64,000 bases of DNA from Pelomonas sp047654805 (lineage in GTDB: Bacteria > Pseudomonadota > Gammaproteobacteria > Burkholderiales > Burkholderiaceae_C): the NCBI RefSeq assembly GCF_047654805.1, contig NZ_JASGIV010000001.1, forward strand, positions 5,580,001 through 5,644,000, in the 5' to 3' direction. The notes under the pieces are model-generated. The model did no database searches. It was not told the DNA's origin and worked only from the letters and a program-made list of their open reading frames with translations. Position numbers and translations under genes: made by a program. Positions 14,983 to 23,080 of the stretch are shown here, one piece after another. The first letter of the stretch is position 1; each line of letters begins with the position of its first letter.

Positions 14983-15891
14983 ATGAGCCCGTCACCACAA
15001 GACAAATCGGCCAAAGACAAGCAGGCCGAAGCCATGCAGCGCGTCATCGACGCGCCCAACCAGTTCATCGCCGTGGGTGGAGGTCGCAAGCTCGCCTACC
15101 GCTCGATCGGCGAAGGCAAGCCCATCGTGCTGTGCGTGCGCTTTCGCGGCAACATGGACGTTTGGGACCCGGCGTTCCTCGGGGCGCTCGTCGTCGAAGG
15201 CTTCCAGGTCGTCACCTTCGACTACACGGGTCTGGGTCTGTCTGAAGGCGGCACGCCAAGCTACTCGCCGGCGAGCCTGGCCGATGACGCGAACGACCTG
15301 ATCCAGGCGCTGCAGCTGAAGGACGCGGTGATCTCCGGCTGGTCGCTGGGAGGCATGGCCGCACAGGTGTTCATCGCCAAGTACGGCACGACCGTCAGCC
15401 ACGGGGTGCTGCTGGGAACGACGCCTCCGGGGCCCAACGTCAAGGGCGCCGAACAGATCTTCTATGACACGGCGCTCAAGCCCGAGAACGACCTCGAAGA
15501 CGAAATCATCCTGTTCTACGAGCCGACGTCAGCGGCGAGCCGCACCGCTGCAAAGCGCTCGCACGAGCGCCTGAAGCTGCGCACCGCTGGGCTGAGCCGA
15601 CAGATCCCGTTGGACTTCGCGGCACCGGCTCTCGGCAACAAGCCGCGCTCGCCGCTGTTCCCTGCAGACCCGGTCCTCGAAGCCCTGAAGCGCACGAAGC
15701 TGCCCATCCTGCACATCGGCGCGGACCACGACATCATCTTCCCGGTCGAGAACTGGTACGCCCTCAACCAGAGCCTCCCCACGCTGCACCTGCACACCTT
15801 CCCGCAGGCCGGGCACGGGCCTCACCACCAATACCCGGTGGAGGCGGCCCGAACGATTGCCGCCTTCGTCTTCGGCACTGACGCTGCCTGA
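14983..15891 (+). CDS. Alpha/beta hydrolase (FRGNMDVWDP type)
   Basis: 302 residues from ATG 14983, chosen because AGAAGGA lies 6 bp upstream; the longer open frame adds 45 low-complexity residues. Oxyanion region VRFRGNMDVWDP, nucleophile elbow GWSLGG, acid in GADHDIIFP, histidine in PQAGHGPHH. It is the same subfamily as the product of 12112-12969, so the cluster has a duplicated hydrolase on opposite strands. It lies 178 bp behind tetR and 56 bp before the SnoaL gene, probably co-transcribed. The substrate is unknown. Confidence 0.87.
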   Translation: MSPSPQDKSAKDKQAEAMQRVIDAPNQFIAVGGGRKLAYRSIGEGKPIVLCVRFRGNMDVWDPAFLGALVVEGFQVVTFDYTGLGLSEGGTPSYSPASLADDANDLIQALQLKDAVISGWSLGGMAAQVFIAKYGTTVSHGVLLGTTPPGPNVKGAEQIFYDTALKPENDLEDEIILFYEPTSAASRTAAKRSHERLKLRTAGLSRQIPLDFAAPALGNKPRSPLFPADPVLEALKRTKLPILHIGADHDIIFPVENWYALNQSLPTLHLHTFPQAGHGPHHQYPVEAARTIAAFVFGTDAA

Positions 15892-15947
15892 CATCCCCGT
15901 CACACAACGGGGCGCGCGAGGCGGCCCCTCAACACTGGAGAGCAGCA

Positions 15948-16319
15948 ATGCAGAACAAAGACATCGTGAGGACCGCGATGACGGAACTTTTCGTCAACCG
16001 CGACCTCACCGCCCTCGATCGCTACTGGGACCCGGGCTACATCCAGCACAACCCGCGGATGCCCAATGGGGTGGAGTTCTTCAAGAAGATGATCCCGAGC
16101 CTTGGCGCCAACTTCAAGTACGAGCCTGGCCTCGTCATCGAAGAGGGCGAGTTCGTCATGATCCACGGCCGCTACACGGGCTGGGGCGACAAGACCATGA
16201 TCGGTGCCGACATCTTCCGCGTGCGCGGCGGCAAGTTCGTCGAGCACTGGGACGTGATCCAGGAAGAGGTGCCGGTGAGCCAGACGGTGACCCGGAACGC
16301 GATGTTCCCGATCGAGTAA
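15948..16319 (+). CDS. SnoaL-like / NTF2-fold protein
   Basis: 123 residues with the SnoaL-like polyketide cyclase pattern (TELFVNRDLTALDRYWDPGY, IQHNPRMPNGVEFF, then GGKFVEHWDVIQEE). Ribosome binding site GGAGAG precedes ATG 15948. NTF2-fold proteins of this group often act as small isomerases, hydratases or binding partners. It lies downstream of the hydrolase and probably in its operon. The specific reaction is unknown. Confidence 0.85.
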   Translation: MQNKDIVRTAMTELFVNRDLTALDRYWDPGYIQHNPRMPNGVEFFKKMIPSLGANFKYEPGLVIEEGEFVMIHGRYTGWGDKTMIGADIFRVRGGKFVEHWDVIQEEVPVSQTVTRNAMFPIE

Positions 16320-16643
16320 ATGATCTGGATGCGCTTCGTCGAGGACACGCAGGTCGAAGGGCGTTTCTTCCCGCGGGGCGCCGAAGTGGAGGTCATTGCC
16401 GCTGGCGCGATAGCCATCGTGCCGCCGGATCCGGCCGCTCACGCGACGATGTGCGCGGTCTCGATGAAGCGCCTCGTTGCCCTGAAGGCTTTTCGCGTCT
16501 TGCTGCTGAATCGTGAAGCCGGTCTGGCCGGCGCCCTGGTCCGACTTGGCATCGATGAGGCAGATGTTCGCGCGAGCATTGAACGCCGATCGCCGGCATG
16601 CGAAGTGCTCGAAGTTTCGGAAGTATCTGGCGACCAGGTCTGA
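16320..16643 (+). CDS. Hypothetical protein directly after the SnoaL gene
   Basis: 107 residues; the ATG follows the previous TAA with no gap. The N-terminal half is beta-rich (FVEDTQVEGRFFPRGAEVEV), the C-terminal half is helical (KRLVALKAFRVLLLNREAGL). No family is recognised. An opposing minus-strand ORF for a membrane protein overlaps the last 205 bases, so at least one of the two readings may be wrong or truncated. Spacing suggests translational coupling to the SnoaL gene. Confidence 0.4.
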   Translation: MIWMRFVEDTQVEGRFFPRGAEVEVIAAGAIAIVPPDPAAHATMCAVSMKRLVALKAFRVLLLNREAGLAGALVRLGIDEADVRASIERRSPACEVLEVSEVSGDQV

Positions 16644-16810
16644 GGCGTTACAGCCACGCTGACTGCAACGATGGTCACGAGTGCCCAAAACGGAAGGCCG
16701 ATGAAGTATGGAACGGCCAAGCCACCGAGGCCGATCAAGATGCCGATAGCCTCCTTCACGGAACTCGCCAGCGCGACTAGGTTTTTCAGCCATGCGGTCA
16801 ACGCGCCCAT
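16439..16810 (-). CDS. Small putative membrane protein
   Basis: 123 residues from ATG 16810, two bases after the stop of the preceding minus-strand gene. Two hydrophobic segments are predicted by eye (SSVKEAIGILIGLGGLAVPYF and ALVTIVAVSVAVTP). The tail after about residue 60 is Ser/Arg-rich and antisense to the ORF at 16320-16643, so the real protein may end earlier in a related strain. It appears to form a two-gene unit with the gene at 16813-17598. No family is recognised. Confidence 0.45.
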   Translation of the reverse strand: MGALTAWLKNLVALASSVKEAIGILIGLGGLAVPYFIGLPFWALVTIVAVSVAVTPQTWSPDTSETSSTSHAGDRRSMLARTSASSMPSRTRAPARPASRFSSKTRKAFRATRRFIETAHIVA

Positions 16811-16812
16811 TG

Positions 16813-17598
16813 CTACCTCGACGAGGCGCTGGCTGCGCTCTGCTTCGCCTCGGCTGCTTTTGGAACCGGAGATGGCGCCAGGCTGGCCGTGACGAAGCCA
16901 ACGACGGCTGCAAACACCGCCGCGACAACTGCTTTGCCCCACTCGTTCGAAAGCGTCGCCAATGAGCGATAGAAGGCGTGCCTCTTTCGGATGTCACCGA
17001 GAACGATCCACCAGAACGTACATCGTTCCAAACGCGTCAGCGAACCGGGGCCGCCAAACATGGAGCTCATCCGAAGGACGATCAGATGTTTCTGGATCAT
17101 CTTACGGATCAGTGGCCGCGTTATTTCCGTAGGATCGAGCGGACCACTGAGGAAATACTCGCCGTCCGACGGCTTCATCCAGTCGGAACTTCTCGGGTTC
17201 GAGATAAAGAACACATGGCCATCAGGGGACTGGCTCGCGGCGAGTTGCCCGCCGCCTTCAAGAATCTGCTGGTCCTCGTATTCCGGCTCGTCGAAGAGCG
17301 ATAGATGTTTCCTACGGAGCGCATTCGTGGGCAGAGAGCCGAACGAAAGCGTCACGAGTCCGCAATTTGGAACGTCGTGCACACCGACTGACGAATGCAT
17401 CGGGAAACCCGCCGCCCTAGCTGCTTGAGTGAACTCGGCGAATCCATGAGACAAGCGCACCATCGTCTCGACTCGCCAATTCAGGCGCCGATACTCGAGC
17501 AGCGTCCCAGCTCGGAGCAGCCTTTTTGTGACTGCATCAACCTTCCCTTGCATGGCTTCGACCATCGCTATGGTTTTCCATGAATCTACCCGGTCCAT
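16813..17598 (-). CDS. Hypothetical protein with C-terminal membrane anchor
   Basis: 261 residues. A helical N-terminus (MVEAMQGKVDAVTKRLLRAG) leads into a mixed region with SLFDEPEYEDQQILEGGGQL and HVFFISNPRSSDWMKP. A single strong transmembrane segment lies near the C-terminus (AVVAAVFAAVVGFVTASLAP), followed by an Ala-rich tail. No known domain is recognised. Its composition is less GC-biased than the surrounding core genes, which fits a transferred cargo gene. It is paired with the small membrane protein behind it and divergent from the Cys-rich protein gene at 17673. Confidence 0.55.
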   Translation of the reverse strand: MDRVDSWKTIAMVEAMQGKVDAVTKRLLRAGTLLEYRRLNWRVETMVRLSHGFAEFTQAARAAGFPMHSSVGVHDVPNCGLVTLSFGSLPTNALRRKHLSLFDEPEYEDQQILEGGGQLAASQSPDGHVFFISNPRSSDWMKPSDGEYFLSGPLDPTEITRPLIRKMIQKHLIVLRMSSMFGGPGSLTRLERCTFWWIVLGDIRKRHAFYRSLATLSNEWGKAVVAAVFAAVVGFVTASLAPSPVPKAAEAKQSAASASSR

Positions 17599-17672
17599 GC
17601 TCGCCGGGTACTGTGGCTAACCATGGTCATAGCTGCAGCGCATAGGCCTGCCGCACTGTCACGCTCCTAGAA

Positions 17673-18284
17673 ATGCTTCCAACCTACTACGCCTGCACCG
17701 CTTGCGGTGAACGCTTCGATTTCTCAAGAAGAGAAGCTGTCTATGTGACGAGCAGCAATGCAGCGCCCTTGGCCAGTCAGCTGCAAGGCGGTGACTTGCT
17801 GCAGGCACCTGTCCGCCCAGGGTGGTGCAAGGACTGCGACAAGGTCACCATCGTTGAAGACATCGCACCGTTACGTGACTTCGAGAATGCATATGGTGCC
17901 GTCCGCGCCGGCGGAACGATCGAGTACCCGTTTGACACGACGGGCATCGCCGCTGAAGACGCTCAGGCGTTGGTGGAGTCATACCTACGTTGGCGCATGG
18001 GCCGCCACCATGCACCTCGGGCGTTGTGCTGTGGCGGGATCCGGTATCAGTTCTTGGACGTCGCGACACCCTTGCTGAAGCACCATGAATGCGACTTTGG
18101 TTTCATTGAAGGACGAAGCCACATCGGCGGATACAACGGGCCGGGGCCGGGCGTCTATAGCGAGGCGGACATTCCGGTCTACAGCTCAGAAGGCGTAATG
18201 ATCGGCCGGCTGACATGGCACGACCGTGGCTCAGATGTATGGCAGGTCGTGCCGGATGAGTACCCCAAGGTTGAATCGCCGTAA
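17673..18284 (+). CDS. Cys-rich hypothetical protein with zinc-ribbon-like head
   Basis: 203 residues. An N-terminal CxxC (YYACTACGERFDF) and a second CxxC (GWCKDCDKV) about 40 residues later form a likely zinc ribbon. Later motifs CCGGIRYQFLDVATPLLKHH and CDFGFIEGRSHIGGY are unassigned. No signal peptide or membrane segment is seen. Proteins of this look occur as single genes in accessory regions; I cannot give a function. It is divergent from the membrane-anchored protein gene, with a 74-bp gap. Confidence 0.55.
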   Translation: MLPTYYACTACGERFDFSRREAVYVTSSNAAPLASQLQGGDLLQAPVRPGWCKDCDKVTIVEDIAPLRDFENAYGAVRAGGTIEYPFDTTGIAAEDAQALVESYLRWRMGRHHAPRALCCGGIRYQFLDVATPLLKHHECDFGFIEGRSHIGGYNGPGPGVYSEADIPVYSSEGVMIGRLTWHDRGSDVWQVVPDEYPKVESP

Positions 18285-18326
18285 AAGGCTCTGGCATGCC
18301 GGCAGGCACCCATGCCACCGTGGCGA

Positions 18327-18539
18327 TCAGTCGAGCGTGGCCACGAGCGCCACGACGACGACAAGCCCCGACACGGCAACCGCCGCGAAAACACACCACG
18401 CCCAAAGCTCGCGCCGCGCCTGCGCCGCATCGGCTTTCCGCACGGTCGTCGCCAGATCATCCAGACGCGCGCCAAGTTCGTTCTGCATCCGCGCCATTGC
18501 CCCGAGGCAGCGGTCTGTGGAAGCGATCCACGATTTCAT
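18327..18539 (-). CDS. Tiny C-tail-anchored protein coupled to tniQ
   Basis: 70 residues. A helical, charged N-terminal part (ARMQNELGARLDDLATTVRK) is followed by one C-terminal transmembrane segment (WCVFAAVAVSGLVVVVALVA). The ATG overlaps the stop of the upstream tniQ gene as ATGA, and AGGAG sits 7 bp upstream inside tniQ. This coupling, and identical coupling of the genes before it, make it a real fourth member of the module. No family is known to me. A membrane protein in a TniQ operon is unusual. Confidence 0.6.
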   Translation of the reverse strand: MKSWIASTDRCLGAMARMQNELGARLDDLATTVRKADAAQARRELWAWCVFAAVAVSGLVVVVALVATLD

Positions 18540-19396
18540 CGGCCGCTCCTAGGCGCCACTGCCCACCGGTCAAGTCGCAGCGGTTCGACCTCCTCTTCGA
18601 CGTCATCGGACAGGTCAGCGAGGAACTCGCGTGTCAGGCGCCACGCTTCAAGCTTCCGGTCGATCCTCTGAGTTGGGCCAACAAGCCTTGGGTACTCAGA
18701 GCCGAGGTGTTGAACAGGATGCCACTGCTCACGGAGGTGAAAGCGCTGGTGATACAGCGCAGCGAGTACGGTGCGCCCGCTAGAAACCCAAGCCTTCTCC
18801 GCCCTGCCGAGGGCCTGCATGCCTCCCGCCGCCAGTTGCTGGATCTGGTCACTGTTGAACCGACTGCAGCAACGTGTACAACGGCTCAGCGACGCCAGCC
18901 CCACGCGGCCGGCGGGCGTGGTCTCTATCAGGCTGGGATGCTCGACCGGCGCGGAGCATGCCTGGCAAGCTGTCACCAGCATGCAGTTGTGGGGCGGACA
19001 CCAGCGCCAGCAGCGAAAGCGCCAGTGGATATCCAGGTGGGCCACCTTCCTCTCGGCCAAGCAGCACGGACAGAACCTGAACTGAGCGGCGCCATCCTTG
19101 CCGGCCAGCAGCAAGCGAGCTGCGGAGATGCCCGATACCGCGGCGCCAGCCATCACGCGGCTCGCGATCGCAAAGCTCTGAGGCGGCAGATTGCAGCGCC
19201 ATCTCAGGTCCGCCACCGCCGCATCCCTCAGGTGCCAGTCCAAGTCGACGCCAGGTGGGAGCCCCAGAAACCGCAGCAGCTCCGTCATCGCACTCAGCCC
19301 CTGTGCGCAGGCGAGCCGCGTCAACCAAGAGGTCGGCGCCTCGAACGGAAACGGCGCCGGCACGCCGTACGACAAGCGTTGTGAAGCGCCTTTCAT
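18536..19396 (-). CDS. TniQ-family protein (second)
   Basis: 286 residues from ATG 19396, which overlaps the stop of the first tniQ as ATGA; an upstream in-frame ATG at 19483 would lie inside that gene. TniQ features: PFEAPTSWLTRLACAQGLS near the start, then the zinc-binding region FCPCCLAER, WRWCPPHNCMLVTACQACSA and a further CTRCC. TniQ/TnsD proteins choose the target site for Tn7-like transposition and bridge DNA or an RNA-guided complex to TnsC (family knowledge). The C-terminal half (VSSGRTVLAALYHQRFHLRE onward) is shorter than in TnsD. Confidence 0.8.
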   Translation of the reverse strand: MKGASQRLSYGVPAPFPFEAPTSWLTRLACAQGLSAMTELLRFLGLPPGVDLDWHLRDAAVADLRWRCNLPPQSFAIASRVMAGAAVSGISAARLLLAGKDGAAQFRFCPCCLAERKVAHLDIHWRFRCWRWCPPHNCMLVTACQACSAPVEHPSLIETTPAGRVGLASLSRCTRCCSRFNSDQIQQLAAGGMQALGRAEKAWVSSGRTVLAALYHQRFHLREQWHPVQHLGSEYPRLVGPTQRIDRKLEAWRLTREFLADLSDDVEEEVEPLRLDRWAVAPRSGR

Positions 19397-20361
19397 AGGA
19401 ACAGCGGCATCTGACGTCGTGGACGTGCCCCGACACGGCGGACGCCCGGCGACCGATTGGCACGGTGGACATCCAGCAACCAAGCTGCCCGCTGGCCATC
19501 CAGCTCGGCGGCCGGCTCGTCAGCCAGCTCCGCGAGAACTGGGAGATGGACGGTGTCGAACACATCGGGCGCGATGGTCTCAGCCTGACCCAGGTCGATG
19601 AGCCTTCGAAGGCCACGCACCAGCACACCACCCACTTCCACCAGGCCCGCCGAGCTATGCCGCACATTGCGGACCGGATCGCCCGGCGCCTCCAGCAGCC
19701 CGAACGCCTCGACGAGCCGGTATGCGCCGTCTAGCGTCAGATCGTGCAGCAGCGGCGGCAATGCGCCCATCGCATCTTGAGCGGCTGGCGCGTCGCCACG
19801 CAGGACGGCATCCACCCAGCGGAGCCAGAAGTTCAACTCGGGCTCCAGTGGTCGGCCCTCCTCCGTCGTCTTGAAGAACCGACCGCACTGGCAGATGCGA
19901 ACGGCGGGCCGCGCCCACCGGATGGGCCTGCTGCAGGCACCGCATTGCTGTAGCAAGCTGTAGCCATGCCGGCAGCAGGCCGGTGCTGCCCTTGTCATCC
20001 AGACGACAAGGGCAAAGCCGCGCTCACGCAGGCAGGCCGGACACACCTTGGCAAGCATGCTGGTGGGGGCAACCCAGCGGCTGAGCCGCTGCCCCGCCAG
20101 GTGCACCCATCGACCGCCACCGCGCCATTCGAGCAGGACCATGCGGCCGCGCACGTCGTCGGCGTCAGCGTGAAGTGCCCAGGCGAGCACCGCGACGTCG
20201 GCCTCGCCCAGGGCCTGACGTCGATCCAAGCCCATCCACCGCATGCCTTCCTCGTAGCCCACACCGTTGGCCTGGAACGCCCGCAGCATCCAGCTCATCG
20301 CCGACTCGCCAAGCTGCGGGTTGACGGACACACCGAGCCTGCCTTGTTCAAGCGCCGGCAT
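19393..20361 (-). CDS. TniQ-family protein (first)
   Basis: 322 residues. The start overlaps the end of the ATPase fragment by 14 bp. ESAMSWMLRAFQANGVGYEE is the N-terminal TniQ block. The zinc-ribbon region follows: CPACLRERG, CCRHGYSLLQQCGACSRPI and ICQCGRFF. The C-terminal half is helical with LNFWLRWVDAVLRGDAPAAQ. It is clearly different in sequence from the second TniQ, so this is not a recent duplication. Two non-identical TniQs suggest two target-selection partners or a heteromeric complex (inference). Confidence 0.8.
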   Translation of the reverse strand: MPALEQGRLGVSVNPQLGESAMSWMLRAFQANGVGYEEGMRWMGLDRRQALGEADVAVLAWALHADADDVRGRMVLLEWRGGGRWVHLAGQRLSRWVAPTSMLAKVCPACLRERGFALVVWMTRAAPACCRHGYSLLQQCGACSRPIRWARPAVRICQCGRFFKTTEEGRPLEPELNFWLRWVDAVLRGDAPAAQDAMGALPPLLHDLTLDGAYRLVEAFGLLEAPGDPVRNVRHSSAGLVEVGGVLVRGLRRLIDLGQAETIAPDVFDTVHLPVLAELADEPAAELDGQRAAWLLDVHRANRSPGVRRVGARPRRQMPLFL

Positions 20362-20890
20362 AGGGATTCACCATCTGGCTCGCTGAGCCGCTGATGCGAT
20401 GGAAAGCCACCTCGAAATGGCTGCGATCCACGACCTTCGCGCCGTCGTCGATCGCCACCAGCACAGCCTCGGTCAGCAGCAACTTCGTGCGGCGCCTGTT
20501 CCCCAGCACGGCCTTGTGGGTCAGTCCGGCAAAGCCCTTCTCGTCCAAGATGTTCAGGTCGACAGATTTCGTGCGGCGGCCGATTTCGGCGAGGAACTGC
20601 TTCCACGCCTTGTTCTGCTCGAAGTGCTGCAAGCTGAGTCGGACCGACACACGGTCGGCCAACGACTCGTCCACCCGCTCCAAGCCGCCGAAGCTGTCGC
20701 TGGCCAGGAAGACCAACGCGATGCCGGTCTCATCCATGAGGTCACGGAACACCTCTGATGCGGTTGTTTCGACAGCACCCTTCAAGGCCGCCTTCGAGGA
20801 TTTCCGAACGGATTGCTCCAAGACATGCGCGTGGTCCACGAAGATGATCCGCGTGCCCTGCCTCGACTCCGGCTCATCCCCCCGAATCTG
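20348..20890 (-). pseudogene. TnsC/TniB-type AAA+ ATPase, 5'-truncated
   Basis: About 175 C-terminal residues remain. Walker B reads RIIFVDHAH (DHAH for DEAH), followed by sensor-1-like ALVFLASDSFGGL, an arginine-finger region ERVDESLADRVSVRLSLQHF, and the family-typical AWKQFLAEIG. The tail RTKLLLTEAVLVAIDDGAK fits TniB/TnsC. No Walker A and no plausible start exist upstream; the coding similarity ends about 100 bp before the GntR gene. The module has therefore lost its ATPase head and, presumably, the transposase genes. Confidence 0.7.
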
Positions 20891-20970
20891 CAGTCTGTCG
20901 CGCCGCGCTAGGCCCCTGCCCGTGGCGGCGATATGGTGTGCTACATCAGCAACACACCCCCGGAGCGCCC

Positions 20971-21324
20971 ATGACTCCCACCTGGACCGACCAGGCGCCG
21001 ATCTACCAGCAACTGGCCGATCGCCTGGCCGTGCAACTGCTCGATGGCAGCCCCCCGGAAGGCGAGGCCCTGCCCTCGGTGCGTCAGCTCGCCAGTCAAT
21101 ACGTCATCAACCCATTGACGGTCACGCGGGCGCTTCAGGCGCTCAGCGATCACGGCCTGATTGAATCGCGCCGCGGCTTGGGCATGTTTGTGATGGCCGG
21201 CGCCCGCGAGCGGCTGTTGCACCAGGAGCGCGAACAGTTCCTTCAGAAGGACTGGCCGGCGCTGCGCGCCAAGCTCAAGCGGCTGGGGTTGAACGCCAAG
21301 GATCTGAACTGGGAGTCGACATGA
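20971..21324 (+). CDS. GntR-family regulator, YtrA subfamily
   Basis: 117 residues from ATG 20971 with GGAG 6 bp upstream. The N-terminal winged HTH is clear (QAPIYQQLADRLAVQLLDGS, then LPSVRQLASQYVINPLTVTR). The short C-terminal helical tail instead of a ligand domain is the YtrA type, which usually represses an adjacent ABC transporter operon. The stop overlaps the start of the ATPase gene as ATGA, so repressor and transporter are translationally coupled. Confidence 0.88.
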   Translation: MTPTWTDQAPIYQQLADRLAVQLLDGSPPEGEALPSVRQLASQYVINPLTVTRALQALSDHGLIESRRGLGMFVMAGARERLLHQEREQFLQKDWPALRAKLKRLGLNAKDLNWEST

Positions 21325-22190
21325 ACCTCATCGAAGTCAAGAACGTCACGCTGCGCTACGGCAAGAAGACGGCGCTGAGCGACGTCTCCATCACCGTGCC
21401 CAAGGGCCGCGTCGTGGGCTTGCTGGGCCACAATGGTGCCGGCAAGACCTCGCTGATGAAAGCGCTGGTGGGCCTGCTGCCGGTGCAGGGTGACATGACG
21501 GTGCTGGGTCTCCGGCCCGCGGACGATCGCCAGACGCTGCTGGAGCAGCTCAGCTACATCCCCGACGTGGCTGTACTGCCGCGCTGGGCCAGGGTCCACG
21601 AGCTGATCACGCTAATGACGCGGCTTCAGCCCAGGTTCTCGGCGGAACGCGCCCGTGCGCTGCTCAAGCGCACCAGCGTGAACGAGAACGACAAGATCAA
21701 GAGCCTGTCCAAGGGCATGGTGGCGCAGACGCACCTGGCGCTGATCGCCGCGATCGATGCGAAGCTGATGGTCCTGGACGAGCCGACGCTGGGCCTGGAC
21801 GTGGTGTCGCGCAAGAGCTTCTACGAAATGCTGATCGACGAGTGGTGCGACGGCGAGCGCAGCGTACTGATCTCGACGCATCAGGTTGAGGAGGTCGAGG
21901 CGCTGCTGAGCGACGTGATCATGCTAGACGAGGGGCGCGTGGCGCTCTCCATCAGCCTGGAGGACATCGACCGCCGCTTTGTCGCGCTGAACCATGACCC
22001 CGCCGCCGCCGATGCGATGGCTGCTGCCCACCCGTTGCTGCGCTACCGTGAGCAAGGCCGCACGACATCGCTGTTCGACGGTGCGCCGCCCGAGCATGTG
22101 GCCAGCCTGGGCCAGCGCGTGCGGCCCAGCCTCGTCGACCTTTTCATGGCGCTGACCCGCAACCCGGCGCTGAACGGCAAGCAGGCCTGA
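21321..22190 (+). CDS. ABC transporter ATP-binding protein (YtrB-like)
   Basis: 289 residues. Walker A GHNGAGKTS, signature LSKGMVAQ, Walker B LMVLDEPTLGLD and the H-loop ISTHQ are all present. Starting inside the GntR stop and followed 20 bp later by an ABC-2 type permease, it forms a three-gene GntR-ATPase-permease operon. Such systems respond to cell-wall-active compounds in Firmicutes (known); the substrate here is unknown. The C-terminal extension of about 70 residues is usual for this group. Confidence 0.9.
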   Translation: MNLIEVKNVTLRYGKKTALSDVSITVPKGRVVGLLGHNGAGKTSLMKALVGLLPVQGDMTVLGLRPADDRQTLLEQLSYIPDVAVLPRWARVHELITLMTRLQPRFSAERARALLKRTSVNENDKIKSLSKGMVAQTHLALIAAIDAKLMVLDEPTLGLDVVSRKSFYEMLIDEWCDGERSVLISTHQVEEVEALLSDVIMLDEGRVALSISLEDIDRRFVALNHDPAAADAMAAAHPLLRYREQGRTTSLFDGAPPEHVASLGQRVRPSLVDLFMALTRNPALNGKQA

Positions 22191-22210
22191 CGGCCCCACA
22201 AGGAGACGCC

Positions 22211-23077
22211 ATGACTTCCCATATCCCCACCCTGCTGCTGCGCGAGTGGATGCAGCACAAGCGCGGCTGGCTGATCGCCGCCTTTGCGCCCCCCCTCCTT
22301 TTCCTGGCCATGCTGCCCTTCGGTCATGTGCAGGGCCTGCCCGCGGATCGCAGGGAGCTGCTCTCCCTTGGCATCTTGCTGATCAGCGCCAGCGCGGTGT
22401 TCGCGATCTGCCTGCTGGTGGCGTTGTTCCAACTGCCCGGACTGGCGCGCCGCGATGCCCAGGACCGCTCCATCGAGTTCTGGCTGTCGCTCCCGGGGAG
22501 ACCCAGCGAGAGCGTGGCGGCCACCGTGCTGGCCCATGCCTGGCTGGCACCCGTGGGCGGCGCCGTCGTCGGCACGTTGTTCGGCCTGCCGATCGCGATG
22601 TCGGTGCTGGCGGCCCAGGGAGGTGCGGGCGCGGTGACCAGCGTGAACTGGAACGAGGTCGTTGCCGCCGCGCTGCCGCTGCTGCTGCGAGGCCTGGCTG
22701 GCACGCTGCCGCTGATGCTGTGGCTAGCGCCGCTGGTCTTCGTGCTAATGGCCGCCTCGGCCTGGCTCAAGCGCCTGGGGGTGCCGCTGATCCTCGTCGG
22801 TGGGTTGGTGCTCGTCCTCGTGCTGGACAAGGTCTACAGCATCGACTGGCCGATGCGGGCGCTGGGTGCGTGGAACGTGCAGCTCAGCCGTGCGCTGGTC
22901 AACGACGGCCCGGGCCTCAAGGAGGCGCTCATGTCTGACGTCAACCTGTGGACCTGGGTCACGCAGGACTTCGGTCGCGCCTTGTCGGAACTGGCGTCGC
23001 TGCAGTTCCTGGGCTGGGCTGCCGTGGCCGCCGCGGGCTTCGCCTTGGTGGTGGCGAAGCGCTCGCGGGCCGGTTGA
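22211..23077 (+). CDS. ABC-2 type transporter permease
   Basis: 288 residues with about six hydrophobic segments (APPLLFLAMLPF, VFAICLLVALFQLPGL, WLAPVGGAVVGTLFGLPIAM, LMLWLAPLVFVLMAASAWL, GVPLILVGGLVLVLVLDKVY, FLGWAAVAAAGFALVV). AGGAG precedes ATG 22211. It is the membrane partner of the ATPase gene in front. The gene ends 3 bp before the convergent diiron-protein gene; no terminator lies between them. Confidence 0.88.
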   Translation: MTSHIPTLLLREWMQHKRGWLIAAFAPPLLFLAMLPFGHVQGLPADRRELLSLGILLISASAVFAICLLVALFQLPGLARRDAQDRSIEFWLSLPGRPSESVAATVLAHAWLAPVGGAVVGTLFGLPIAMSVLAAQGGAGAVTSVNWNEVVAAALPLLLRGLAGTLPLMLWLAPLVFVLMAASAWLKRLGVPLILVGGLVLVLVLDKVYSIDWPMRALGAWNVQLSRALVNDGPGLKEALMSDVNLWTWVTQDFGRALSELASLQFLGWAAVAAAGFALVVAKRSRAG

Positions 23078-23080
23078 CGG

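Larger units (their letters stand above)
18327..20900 (-). mobile_element. Remnant of a Tn7/Tn5053-like transposition module (tnsC'-tniQ-tniQ-TM)
   Basis: Four minus-strand genes are chained by overlaps: a 5'-truncated TnsC/TniB-type ATPase, two different TniQ-family proteins and a tiny membrane protein. No TnsA/TnsB/TniA transposase, resolvase or Cas gene lies in the window, and no terminal repeats were found by eye. The right limit is set where the ATPase frame loses similarity, just before the host GntR promoter. The left limit is unknown and could include the unrecognised genes down to about 16.4 kb. Confidence 0.6.

Noticed and set aside
16320..20970. CRISPR-associated transposon
   Set aside because: Two TniQs and a TnsC fragment prompted the idea, but there is no cas gene, no CRISPR array and no TnsA/TnsB in the window.
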